Shown here: one piece after another, positions 11,157 through 21,158 of the stretch
Numbering within the stretch: position 1 is the first letter of the stretch
How the letters are laid out: each line of letters begins with the position of its first letter
Source: Isoetes taiwanensis
Taxonomy: Eukaryota; Streptophyta; Lycopodiopsida; Isoetales; Isoetaceae
Length of the DNA: 64,000 bases
Assembly: GCA_021234155.1 (NCBI GenBank)
Contig: JAJEKV010000001.1
Span: forward strand, 36,502,826-36,566,825
Direction of reading: 5' to 3'
The notes under the pieces: model-generated
What the model saw: only the letters and a program-made list of their open reading frames with translations
What the model was told of the DNA's origin: nothing
Database searches by the model: none
Made by a program: the position numbers and the translations under genes

Positions 11157-12143
11157 ATCAGAAATTTTGAAATTGAGCTTTTTATATGCCTTGTGAATGC
11201 CCATTTATTCTTTGTGGGAGATATGTTATGGCTAGTACAGAGTAAGTCTCTCTGTGTTTTAGGGTTTTTTTCATTTAGGGTGCCCGGATCTCTTCTTTCT
11301 TTTTCCTCACAATTAGCTCAGAAACACAGGGACTGGGTTCCAACGCGTTTGAGGATTTTTATCTTTGGAGCACCTTATTATTGTGCTGACGCTTCAAATG
11401 GAGACCCTTGCTATATTGTACAAAGCTTTTACCCATCTGCAATTTTCTGGATGCAAAGAGCTTGTCTCTTGTCTTAAGGTTCTCTGAAACATCACTCCGT
11501 TGCGGCAAGGCCCAGCTTCGCCATCTTCTCCTGCTTCACCATGAATGTGGTCTTATATAAGGTGACCGTGTGGAATGACAATGTTACATTGTAGCCACGT
11601 CTTTTGTCATTATATTATGTGGGTTAATGTTTTTTTTTTAACGTTACCTTACCTGTGAGCCATCGAGGAACGACATATTCCTGGCATTGTTTGACCATGT
11701 TACGTTGTGGATCAATATATTAGCCAAGCCTTTTGTCACTATATTATGTGGGTTTATGGTGAACGGGATATTCCTGGCATAATATGACATTTCGTATCAC
11801 CAAAAAAATGACATGACATGAAATTTCCTATGGTCTCCTTCTGAGATGAAAAATAAAGGGTGTTTTTTTAATTGAGGTGTACAAAAACGCGAAATTTCAG
11901 CACGTCATCAGCACCTATATTTTGGTGCTGGTTCACATACGAGACGGGCGAGTTTGAAGTGTTGAAGTTTTGAAGTGTGCCAGGACGGGCGTATTGAAGT
12001 TTTGCGACAGCCAGTCTGAAGTGTCAGGTACGGTCTGGTGCAGGGCTGTAGCAGAGCTTCGATTTCTGCAAAATGATCAAACATGCAAATAATCATTTGA
12101 GTGTGTCGTAAACTTTTAATTCCCGTACATTTCGAATTCCAAA

Positions 12144-12203
12144 CCACTTGCTTGCTTGCTCGAAGCCGATTCCTTGCTTGCTTGCTTGCTCGAAGCCGAT
12201 TTG
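12144..12203. repeat. short tandem repeat before gene B
   Basis: TTGCTTGCTTGCTCGAAGCC occurs twice within 60 bp, just upstream of the gene B start codon at 12218. It could lie in the 5' untranslated region; its function is unknown. Confidence 0.6.
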
Positions 12204-12217
12204 TTTAAGCTTCTTCG

Positions 12218-13492
12218 ATGGATTCCGGAGGTCATAAGGTGAGCTGTGGCCTACAAGTTTTTTTTTTTTTTTTTCTTTCTATTTTGTTATCCTTTTCTAA
12301 TTCATGTGATTTTTGTTGTAGGTCTTTGCCAGAACAGAATTTGAATTCAAAAAATTCCAGGGTTTACCCTCTTCTGGTAGAAAACCGAAGCAGATCAAGG
12401 CAGAAGAAGTCCCTGAATCCGACTTCTTATCCGTATGGAAAGTTCCGCTTCATAACGGAAAGATCAATGTGAAGGAGATTAAACACATTTTTAAGCAGGA
12501 ATTATTGGATCTTGTGGCGAAAGTTTATCAAAAGCAGTTGCCGAATAATGAGGTGAGGACTCAATTTGCTCGGGCATTTGCTTGGCAGCATACAGCCGCT
12601 GCATTGGCTCAGAAGAAGGAGTTTAGAGTCAATTGGGCCTCCTTTGCTGTCGATGCCTACCAGGACTCCTTAAAGAAGAAGGCAAAAAGGACACCTCTGA
12701 ACACTTTCGACATGAACATCAAGAGTGTTCTTGCACAGGTTAAGAAATTGGAGGAAATGAAGTTTGAAGCAGAAGGGAAGCTATGCAATTTGGAAAATGA
12801 TGTTCTTAGGTTAGAGGGCAGCATGGCTACAGCCGAGGCGCCATAGAAGAAAAAAGGAAGACTAGAATCGACTTGTCATTAACATTTGCTGAAGATCCTG
12901 AGAATTATAAGCTGTCAAAAAGTCCTAACATTACAAAATGCCCAAGTTTAGCACAGGTCAGGAGAATGTAAAGTTCTTACGTGATGAACTCCTGGGCTTG
13001 AATAGTGAAGGTATGTTATCTAATTGGAATGATTAAATTGTATTTGTTAAACTCTTCCACATTTGCTGATTATTTGTTTTTTATGGCAGAAGATGGCAGT
13101 CCATTGCATAGTACTTCAAAAGGTAAGGGTGTCTTATTAGATCTATGGTATTTGCATGCTGAATTTCTCTGATGATGATTTTTTTTTTGGCAGGTGCTAC
13201 CCCCCCTTCCAGGAAAAAACTTGATGTCAACCTAGAAGATAAATCAGCAGCATGTAAGTTTTGCAATTTCAAAGGAATTCAGTTGAATTGCACTAATAAT
13301 ATCCTTAATTTCAGTCTTGCAGGGAGCACTGGACAGTGTTCAATTGCCTAAGATTGTGCTTGACAGTCCAGTCATTGTTGCTAAAGTTCATCCTTCTGAG
13401 GTGTCCACTGAGTCAGATGACATAGGTGAAGAAGAAGAAGGAAAGGCAGTGGAGAGGTACTTGGTCAGGAGAGTCAAGAAAGAAAAAAAATG
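12218..13492 (+). CDS. element 1 accessory gene B (FAWxH coiled-coil protein)
   Basis: Exon 1 is 12218-12238 (MDSGGHK), followed by a GT-AG intron. Exon 2 starts at 12322 (VFARTEFEFKKFQG) and is in frame with ELLDLVAKVYQKQLPNNEVR, FARAFAWQHTAAA and a coiled coil (VLAQVKKLEEMKFEAEGKL), until a stop at 12846. Further exons with good splice sites follow (KFLRDELLGLNSE; EDGSPLHSTSKG; ATPPSRKKLDVNLEDKSAA), and the last ends GEEEEGKAVERYLVRRVKKE with a stop at about 13492. Joining them to exon 2 needs another intron or a frameshift near 12840. Element 2 has a homologue with LPNNE and FAWEH, so this is a conserved transposon gene. Its function is unknown; a DNA-binding or transposase-partner role is only an inference. 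Confidence 0.7.
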
Positions 13493-13615
13493 ATCTGCTG
13501 CTTATGAACTTAAAAAATTTGAAATTATGTAATCTCCTGAAACTTGTGAAAACTCGTGTAATGGAAGAAATTTTGTGTTTGCAACCTTTTTTGTATTCGA
13601 TAATATATTAAACTT

Positions 13616-13760
13616 TTGCAATTTTGAGTTTGAGTTGCAATTTGAGTGTTGAGTTTGCAATTTGAGTTTGCAATTTGAGTTTTGAATTGCAATTGCAATT
13701 TGAGTTTCTAATTTCAATTGTTGTAATTTAGAAGTTTCTAATTTGAATTGTTGCAAGAAG
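13616..13760. repeat. degenerate GCAATTTGAGTTT repeat between convergent genes
   Basis: About 145 bp consists of variants of ttgcaatttgagttt and ttgaattgcaattg. It lies between the 3' end of gene B and the 3' end of the transposase gene. I see no gene in 13493-13909. Confidence 0.7.
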
Positions 13761-14928
13761 ATAATAAGTTCACAATCATTCATATTTTCTGCTAATTCAC
13801 AGTCAAGTTTATAATCAAAATTGCAATAATGTTTTCATGCTTTTTAATTTACATGCTTTCAAGTTTCATTCACTTGAAGTTTAAGTTCTATGAGTTTTTG
13901 AATTGTGAGTCAATGTGAATGCAGTTTTTTTTCTCCAATGTCACCTTGTTTTCTTCCTCTTTTCTGCTTGGTCAATGAGCTGCTTGCCTCCTGCTTTTTT
14001 CCATTCGATTTATTATCTAAACACACTGACTTTTTTGGTCCTTGCTTCTTTGGTCTTTTCTTGTTCACTAACTTCACTGACTTCAGTGCTCCTTGCTTCT
14101 TTGTTGCTGGCTTACTGCTGCTTGCCTCCTCTTTTCTGCCTCCTGACTTGCTAACTAACTGTTGCTTGCTCTTTGGTTCTGGCTTACTGTTGCTTGCAAC
14201 ATCATATTGGGCAAGGACAGTAGATTGTATTTGTAGACTTTCAAGAATGTGTTCATGCACATCAGTTTCCAACTCAAAAATGTTGCCACTTAAGTCTTTC
14301 ATGTCAGAGTTACATGCCACTACTAAATGGTTGTACACACTACAATCTGGTTCAAACCTAAGAAGTTCATACCTACTCTCTTCTATATATTTATAAAACT
14401 TACCAGTTACAACCACCTCCCTCCTTCCAAACTTTTGGCCCCAAGGATCTTTGTAAGCCTTTTCAATTACATGTTTAACTTCTGTACATCTCAAGATATA
14501 GAAATCCACTTTCTCCTTGTTATCTGCTGGAGCAACTACTGCAAAGTTTTCTCCAACATCTATGATATCTGATTTCCATTCTGCACCCCCTTCATACACT
14601 GGCCCATCTACAGGTTCCTCTTCATTAACACCTGGCCTTAATTCTGAAAAAATCCAAGTGCCTATCCTATCTTTGTTTATGCATTTACTGTACTTACCCA
14701 ACCAGCAGTAGTGGCAAAAGCATGAATAATTCATATGTGCAACCTAGTTGGGATCCTAGCAATTGACTGGTCTGATGCTATGGAACTTACTTGACCCTGT
14801 AAGTGTTGCACAATCAAACATCCAAACTTCATCTTTTCCAATTTCCCAAAAATATCTGTCAAAATAAAAAACAAGAAGCTATTTTAGAAAGAACAGCACT
14901 AAATCAGCACCAAGTCAGTACCTGCATT

Positions 14929-14941
14929 TCTCAGAATCTTT
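14929..14941. repeat. LINE target-site duplication, left
   Basis: The sequence tctcagaatcttt is repeated exactly at 21146-21158 on the other side of the LINE. Removing the LINE and one copy restores an open transposase frame (CREHFKDSEKC). Confidence 0.9.
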
Positions 14942-15068
14942 TTTTTTTTTTTTTTGAAGGATGAAACCAAGTAATATTAATATAGAGTAAGTACAGGAAG
15001 AGCGATACCAGGGTACCCCTGCCCAAACATGAGCGAGCACCCACACATCACATATACCTACCTACGAC

Positions 15069-18000
15069 TCATGGGATAAATCTGCCAATGCTATCAACAA
15101 TGAAAAGGGTCCTTTCCCAGACCGCTGCCTTAAACTGCTCCTTCCAAGGAGACGCCAGGTAAGAGAGATATAATTTGTACCTTAACTGCGGGATCAAATC
15201 CCGGGGCTGCACCTCCTCATTCCTGAAGACCTTCATGCGCCGACGCTTCCAAATGAGCCACACTAACCACGCCTTACGAAATGGAAGGCCGGACTGAGGG
15301 TGGGACCACCCGGGGATACACCCCCATGAAACTCGTTGACTCGGCGAGGTGTGAAAGAGGCGCTGGACCCATTGCCATGCCGGCTGAATGTCCGCACAGA
15401 GAAACATGCAATGCTCTAGGGTCTCTGCATAGGCACCACACATTGGACACCTGGATCCGCGAATTGATCCTGTGCACCCACCTGTTCACCCTCAGGGACC
15501 GGTGCACTATCTGCCATAGTAGCACCCGACTCTTGGGGGGCGAGATTGGGTTCCGCACCCACCTCCAAATGCTGCCCCAGTCATCTCCTGGCACCTGGAG
15601 ACTCCAGCCGTCCGAGGGAGACAACTCATCCTGAATAGCCAAAAGCTCATAGCAAGACTTCACGAAATTCAAGGGGTCAACTTTTGGATGACAACTCCAC
15701 ACCCGCCCTGATGCCTGCGGGGGATTCAGCAGTAGAGCATTAGCCACCCGTGCCCAAATAGTGCAGTCCCATTTCTGAAGTCGGAACTTGTGGCGGAAAA
15801 GCTGCCAGGGTGCAAGCTCCCCGTCAATATACCAATCCCCCACTGCTAGAACCCCACGATGTGCCCATCTACGCTGGACCCGGGGATCGACGGATGCGGC
15901 CAGCACCTGAGGTGCAGCACCAGGGCCGAGCGGGATCCACCATGGCGATGCATCTAACTGAATACTACTGGCGGCGTCAATGGCAAACAGCGGGCGGACC
16001 TGCTCCCAGACGCGCAAGAGCCCCTTCAGGATCGCGAACACGAACAGGATCGCGAACACGAACTTGCCATGGGGCAAGAGGTCCAAGAAACCGAGTCCCC
16101 CCCGCAGCTTTGGGGCGCACATATTTCCACCAGGCCACCTTGACAACCGCCCCTTCCTCATTGCCACCCCATACAAAGTCACGAACCATAGAGGAAATTT
16201 CCCGAACCTTGCTCTCTGGCGCCAGGATAATGGATGCCATATAAATATGCGTGGAGCACAAAATGGACTTCGCCACCGTGACCCTACCAGCCATGGAAAG
16301 CTTCCCCCCTTTCCACTAGTTAAGGTGCCGACGCAGCCCCACCAGAATGTCCTCCCAAATGCCGGCCGCCGAAATGTCGATGCCAAACGGGATCCCCAAA
16401 AGCTTAGAGCATCTGCCCTGCGGCTGCGTCCGCCAAGGAAATTGGGACACGACCACGGGCATGGGATCTGTCGCCGGCCATAACGCCGAGCACTTCGACC
16501 AATTCATAAGACAACCCGAGGCAAGAGAGAATGCATCCAACAACTCTTTCGTGTTTAACAGATTCCTTTCATCACCCTGTAAGAAAAGGAAAGAGTCATC
16601 AGCGTACTGACTTCCAATCTGCTGTGACCCATCTGCCATCCTCAACCCCTCCACAACACCCGCCTCCACCGCGAGATCAAGAACTGCGAGAGGGCCTCTG
16701 CCACAATGGTAAATAGGAAGGTTGCCAACGGGCATCCCTGGCGAACTCCACGTCCCACACTAAAGACCGGCGATGACTCACCATGACATAGGACAGTGGC
16801 CCTGGCCGACGTCAAGAGCTTCAGCGTCACTTCTGTAAAGCTCTCCCCACACCCAAAGGCGAGCATCATCCTCTTCAAAAAGTCCCACCGAACACTATCA
16901 TAGGCGTTCGCAAAATCCAGCTTCAAGTACACTATCCGCTGACCTGTTCTGCGTGCCCAGTGAATGCCCTCGAATGCCACCGCGACATTATTGAGAATAT
17001 GCCTCCCCGGAATGAAGCCAGACTGCATGGGGCAAATAGCCTCTTTCAAGACCACTTGCAATCTAAGCGAGAGGGCCTTCGCGATAATCTTGTATACAGC
17101 CGAAAGAAGCGTGATCGGATGCCAATCCGAGATGGCAGAGGGCTTCACCTTCGGTATCAAGGAGATGCAGCCAGTGTTGAGTCTATAATCCAACGCCTCA
17201 ACTTGAAGCAGATCTTGATAAGTCTGCAGCACTGACTCCCCCACCCAATCCTAATATTCCTGGAAGAACTCCACCAGAATGTCGTCCAGTCCAGGGCACT
17301 TATGAGGAGCCAGGGCGCGGCAAGCCTCCTCGAGCTCCTGCCTTGTAAATGAATGCTGTAATACCTGCCTTCTATCCGCCGGCACCTTACAAGACACCTT
17401 GCTGAGCACAACCTCCTCCATCACGTCAGAGAAGGGATATTTCTTCTCCTGAAAGAACTGAGAGAAATGCCAGAAAGTAGCCTGTTTAATATTGTTCGGC
17501 GAATGCAGAATACGGCCATCAGGCAATGCCAAGGACGACATAGAGGCCGCATACTTCTTCTGACGCGTCGCCCTGAAGAACATTCGGGAATTGGTGTCTC
17601 CTTCCCGTAGCCAAGTGATTCCTGCCTTCACCCTTGCCTGCGCAGCCTCTTGGATTCGTCTGCCGCAATGTAGCGCAATATCTCCTTCTCCCGCACCCCA
17701 TCAGATGGCTGGGACCTGAGGGCTTCCAATTCGTGATACCATGCCTCTAACTCCTCCCGCTCTTGGCGCCCCCTCCGACTTCCCCATGACTTGGCAAAAG
17801 CCTTGACCTCAGCCATGGCCTTCACCATCCCCGACATCCCAAAGCTATCACGAAAGGTGCGGAACCAGATCTGCTGACAACCCCAAGAGAAATCAGCATC
17901 CTTGAGGTAGGCGGTGTTCAGCTTGAAGATCGTGCGTGCCGGCCTGACTGCACTCGAACCCTGGGAAATTAGCTGAGGAAAATGATCAGAGACCGCGGTG

Positions 18001-18680
18001 GACAAAATGTTCTTCCGCTTGAGCAGAGGCGCCCAATCCGCTACTAGGGTGTTAGCATAGCATCTGTCATGCCGAGCATATGCCCGACCGGCCCCGGTCC
18101 ACTGATTACACCAAGTGAATGTGGAGTCGCCCGCCAACTCCGCCAACCGCCCGGAGTCCAGCAGCTTTACCCATTCCCCCCGCTCAAAGCCCTGTACCAC
18201 TTCCGCCGCTCTGCCACACCTATCCTGAGTAGTCTCCACCATGTTGAAAACGCCCAACAGCAGCCAAGCCACACCAGCTCCCAGGGATGCAATCTTGTGC
18301 CTCAGGGACGCCCACAACGCCCCTCTCTGCCGCGCAGTATTGTGGGCATAGACATTCACAATCCCCCACTCTTGTGGACCCTCTCGCCACTTGATAATGA
18401 CCCACCTGCCCCAACGATCAGCCAAGGTGAACGTCACCTGCACATGCATCTTCCACGCAACAGCCGTCCCACCTTTAGAAGCCCCGGAGGTGGCAACGGC
18501 AGGAGCATATTGTGGCCCGAACATGTCCAGCAATGCCCGAGTGTCCCCCCTGTGACACTTATGTTCCTGAAGGCACAAGATGTCAGGGTCCATCTTGCGG
18601 ACAGCCAACGCCACTCTCGTTCTCTTACTGGGCGACGAACGTACACCTCGAACGTTCCAACTCAGGATCTTCTTGTCCAT
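15069..18680 (-). pseudogene. LINE ORF2: endonuclease, reverse transcriptase, zf-RVT
   Basis: The start MDKKILSWNVRG at 18680 opens a 350-residue APE-type endonuclease region with NVRG, LCLQEHK, LLLGVFNMVE and VSDHFPQ. The usual GDFN catalytic motif reads GVFN here, so a catalytic Asp is lost. A frame change near 17630 leads to LREGDTNSRMFF and APHKCPGLDDI. Reverse transcriptase follows (17244-16642) with PITLLSAVYKIIAK, MQSGFIPGRHILNN, LKLDFANAYDSVRWDFL and RGVRQGCPL, then the catalytic QYADDSFLF in the next frame (about 16600). The C-terminal zf-RVT type domain ends the ORF (15443-15069, MCGAYAETLEHCMFLC). At least three frameshifts make it a pseudogene. Confidence 0.88.
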
Positions 18681-18704
18681 AGCTATTACTGAGAAGACGG
18701 ATTC

Positions 18705-21056
18705 TTACGCTGCTTCTTTTTCCGGCCCCGTCTCGCCGGCGAAAAAAACCCCTGATCTGAGTCATACGGAACAAGAGCGAGCGGGTTGTCCGCCAGAGAG
18801 ACCTCTGCCTCCAGATCCGCCACATCGGCCCAAGAGCGCACCCGCGCCATTGTCAAGTTCCATCCCCTCCGAAGAGGCCTGCGTGGATGCCGCGTCCGAG
18901 TCCGACGACTGGACCCACCGCCCCCCGGCCAGCCCTGGGTCCACCTGCCGGGATCGCCGCTGCTTTGCCTGCTCCTGCAGCTGCTGAATGTGGAGCAACT
19001 TCTGGGCCACTATCTGTGGAGATATGGTTGGGTCCGAGCTGCCTTGCCCCGGGGGGGCCGATGACGGACGTTACTGTGCGGTAGGCGGGATGGCCTACCG
19101 GCCTGAGCCCAACGGCCCACGGTTCCTATCACGGAGATGGCTTCTCTACCGGCACCGAGTGGGGCGGGGCCCCTGTCGCATCCTGAAGAACCTCGTGCCT
19201 TGCGTCCCGTGATGCCCCTGGCACCGAAACGGGCCTGTGCTCGGGGAGCGAACCTGCGAAGACCTGGAGGGCGGGAAACATTCTCCGGATCTCGGCGCCG
19301 TTCCACAATCTGAGGGGAAACTGAAAGTACCAATCGCCCGCTCTTAACGGTCGCTGCGGGGAGGCAATGGACTATCCGCGAGCAATGCAACGCAAATCTT
19401 CGGCTCCCAAACTATGGAATGAGCAATATGCCCTCCGAGCCCATTGGCTATCGCTATCATGAACTCCGGCAGGAGCATATCTGCTGGAAGATCCACCACC
19501 TGAAATCAGCAAGGGATCTTCAAGGCCGACAGAGATCGGGCACTCACACTAGGGGTGTAATGCTGATAAATCAGGTAATTTCCCCACATGAGGTCAACCC
19601 CCCTCGCCACAACCCTCTCCACCACCGTGGGCGCATCGAACATGAGGAGGAAGAAATTATTCCCCAGAAACTTCAAGGACTGAAACGGCGAGATACCCAG
19701 CCGCTTAAAGTGAGCCTGCAGCCACCAGCCGACTCTCCTTGTGTCCAACACCCCCGTATAGTACACCAACACCGCACAGGAAACCAAATTGGAGATGGAT
19801 TTAAGGTGATGCTGGTGGTCTACCTCGACGATATTAGCAGGAGGACCAGTGGAGTCAACCTGCAACTCTCTTCTGTTATGCCGATTCAAAAAGGCCAGGG
19901 CCTCCTCCATTCAACAGGTGTCGGCCCGGTGCCCACGGTTTGCGAATCCACTCGAGAACGCTGATGCGTGAAAAAGTCTTGGCCGTGTCATTCGTTCGCC
20001 AGGCAGGCCGTGCCACCTCGACTCGCTGCCCCGCAACCTCCCGCCTCTCCAAACCCGGGGTCATGTGCTCTGCTGGCTTATCTGGATGTTGCAAAGCACC
20101 GCTACAACCCTAAGCCATGCGGCAAATTGCTCATAGGTTCCGATCCACTGCAAAGGGGTCCTTGGTAGAGTCGAAGCAGACAGGCTTGACCCGCGAAACG
20201 GAGTTGTTGTTTCCAATGGGGGCATGCTACTCGGAATCCCATAATCTGCTTCCCCTGCCGCACATGTCATCCGACCCTGAGGGCTCACTGCAGACGCAGC
20301 GACCTGCAGATTGTCTACCGAGGTTGCTTGCTGCCCAACCACCAAAAAACCTTGCCCCTCGCCCTAGGCTGGCTGCCTGTCGTTCGGCCCATCCCCATGC
20401 TCTCTACAACCCCGTTCACCGCCACCAATTGGGAACCCGGATGGAGCTGCGGTTCCCTCTGATCTGCCTAGAAGCCTCCCGCCAGAGAACTAAGTGAGGC
20501 CAAATGCTGCCGGCCACGGCCACCAGCCCGGCGGGTTGTATCTGCGCCCACAAGCATCCGGATTTGTCCCCAATCCCTCTGCACGCCCAATTGAAGACCC
20601 GGCGGTCGATTCTCTTGGGGCGTCCTATTTAGATCCGATTGATTGGAAAATCACTTGAAGCAGCTCTTCATGACCTTGTTCAAAAGCACCCTCACCACGG
20701 ATTGAAGACCCGCCAGTCGATTCATTTGGGCGCCCTATTCCCTTGAATTAAATCCCTATTCTGTTTGGGCGCCCTATTCCCATCTCATCGGTTGGGGAAA
20801 CGGTTGAGTCAAATCCCCTGCACTCCTGCGTAAACCGCCCCCCTAAGGAATTTGTTGGCAGCCCAGCAGGCCGGACCTGCTGCCCCGAGGCTGCCAGAGA
20901 TGACTCCACATCCGCCGCCTCCCCATCAAGAGAATTCGCTGAGGCCATGCCATGCTGCCGGATTGAAGACCCAGCAGGTCGATTCTGCTGGGCCGCCCTT
21001 GCAAGCTTCGGGATCCGCTTAGGATTCACCTGGTTACTGTTGCCTTCCCCTGCCAT
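18705..21056 (-). pseudogene. LINE ORF1: DUF4283-like nucleic-acid-binding protein
   Basis: The reading starts at about 21056 with MAGEGNSNQVNPKRIPKLAR, preceded by a short upstream frame (MAVAEPRRQTQATC). A middle part (19910-19506) carries NNFFLLMFDAPTVVERVV and then VDLMWGNYLIYQHYTPS, the DUF4283 pattern of plant L1 ORF1 proteins. A TGA stands where the family would have Trp (ALKIPC, stop, FQVVDLP); the fragment at 5358-7065 has it too. The C-terminal part is Gln/Arg and Ser rich (KLLHIQQLQEQAKQRRSRQV) and ends just before ORF2. Several other frame changes separate these segments. Confidence 0.75.
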
Positions 21057-21145
21057 ACCCACAAGATATGCGCCCACCAGCTCCGCTCAGCACGTCGCCT
21101 GAGTCTGCCGCCTAGGCTCCGCCACCGCCATCCTCCGCTGGTCCC

Positions 21146-21158
21146 TCTCAGAATCTTT
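21146..21158. repeat. LINE target-site duplication, right
   Basis: This is the second copy of tctcagaatcttt, directly next to the LINE 5' end. Confidence 0.9.

Larger units (their letters stand above)
7066..11857. repeat. composite repeat R, copy B
   Basis: This near-identical copy of 852-5313 starts exactly where the LINE fragment ends and runs on past about 11527 into TATATAAG modules that copy A lacks. It is cut at 11857 by the left end of element 1. It contains U6-like copies, MATH pseudo-exons at about 9005-9225 (frameshifted) and 10017-10235, a foldback repeat, and a 46-bp tandem pair. Confidence 0.85.
14942..21145 (-). mobile_element. full-length plant L1-type LINE
   Basis: The element is about 6.2 kb on the minus strand, with a 13-bp target duplication and a terminal T run at 14942-14955 that is the poly(A) tail. 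The 5' end is at about 21145. It carries ORF1 and ORF2 in the usual order with a gap of about 25 bp. Frameshifts and stops in both ORFs mean it is not active as read. It shares a segment with the fragment at 5358-7065 and with a diverged copy at 47880-59250. Confidence 0.92.

Noticed and set aside
15281-20497. Several plus-strand frames of 100-200 residues over the LINE
   Set aside because: They are antisense shadows of ORF1 and ORF2 in GC-rich LINE sequence.
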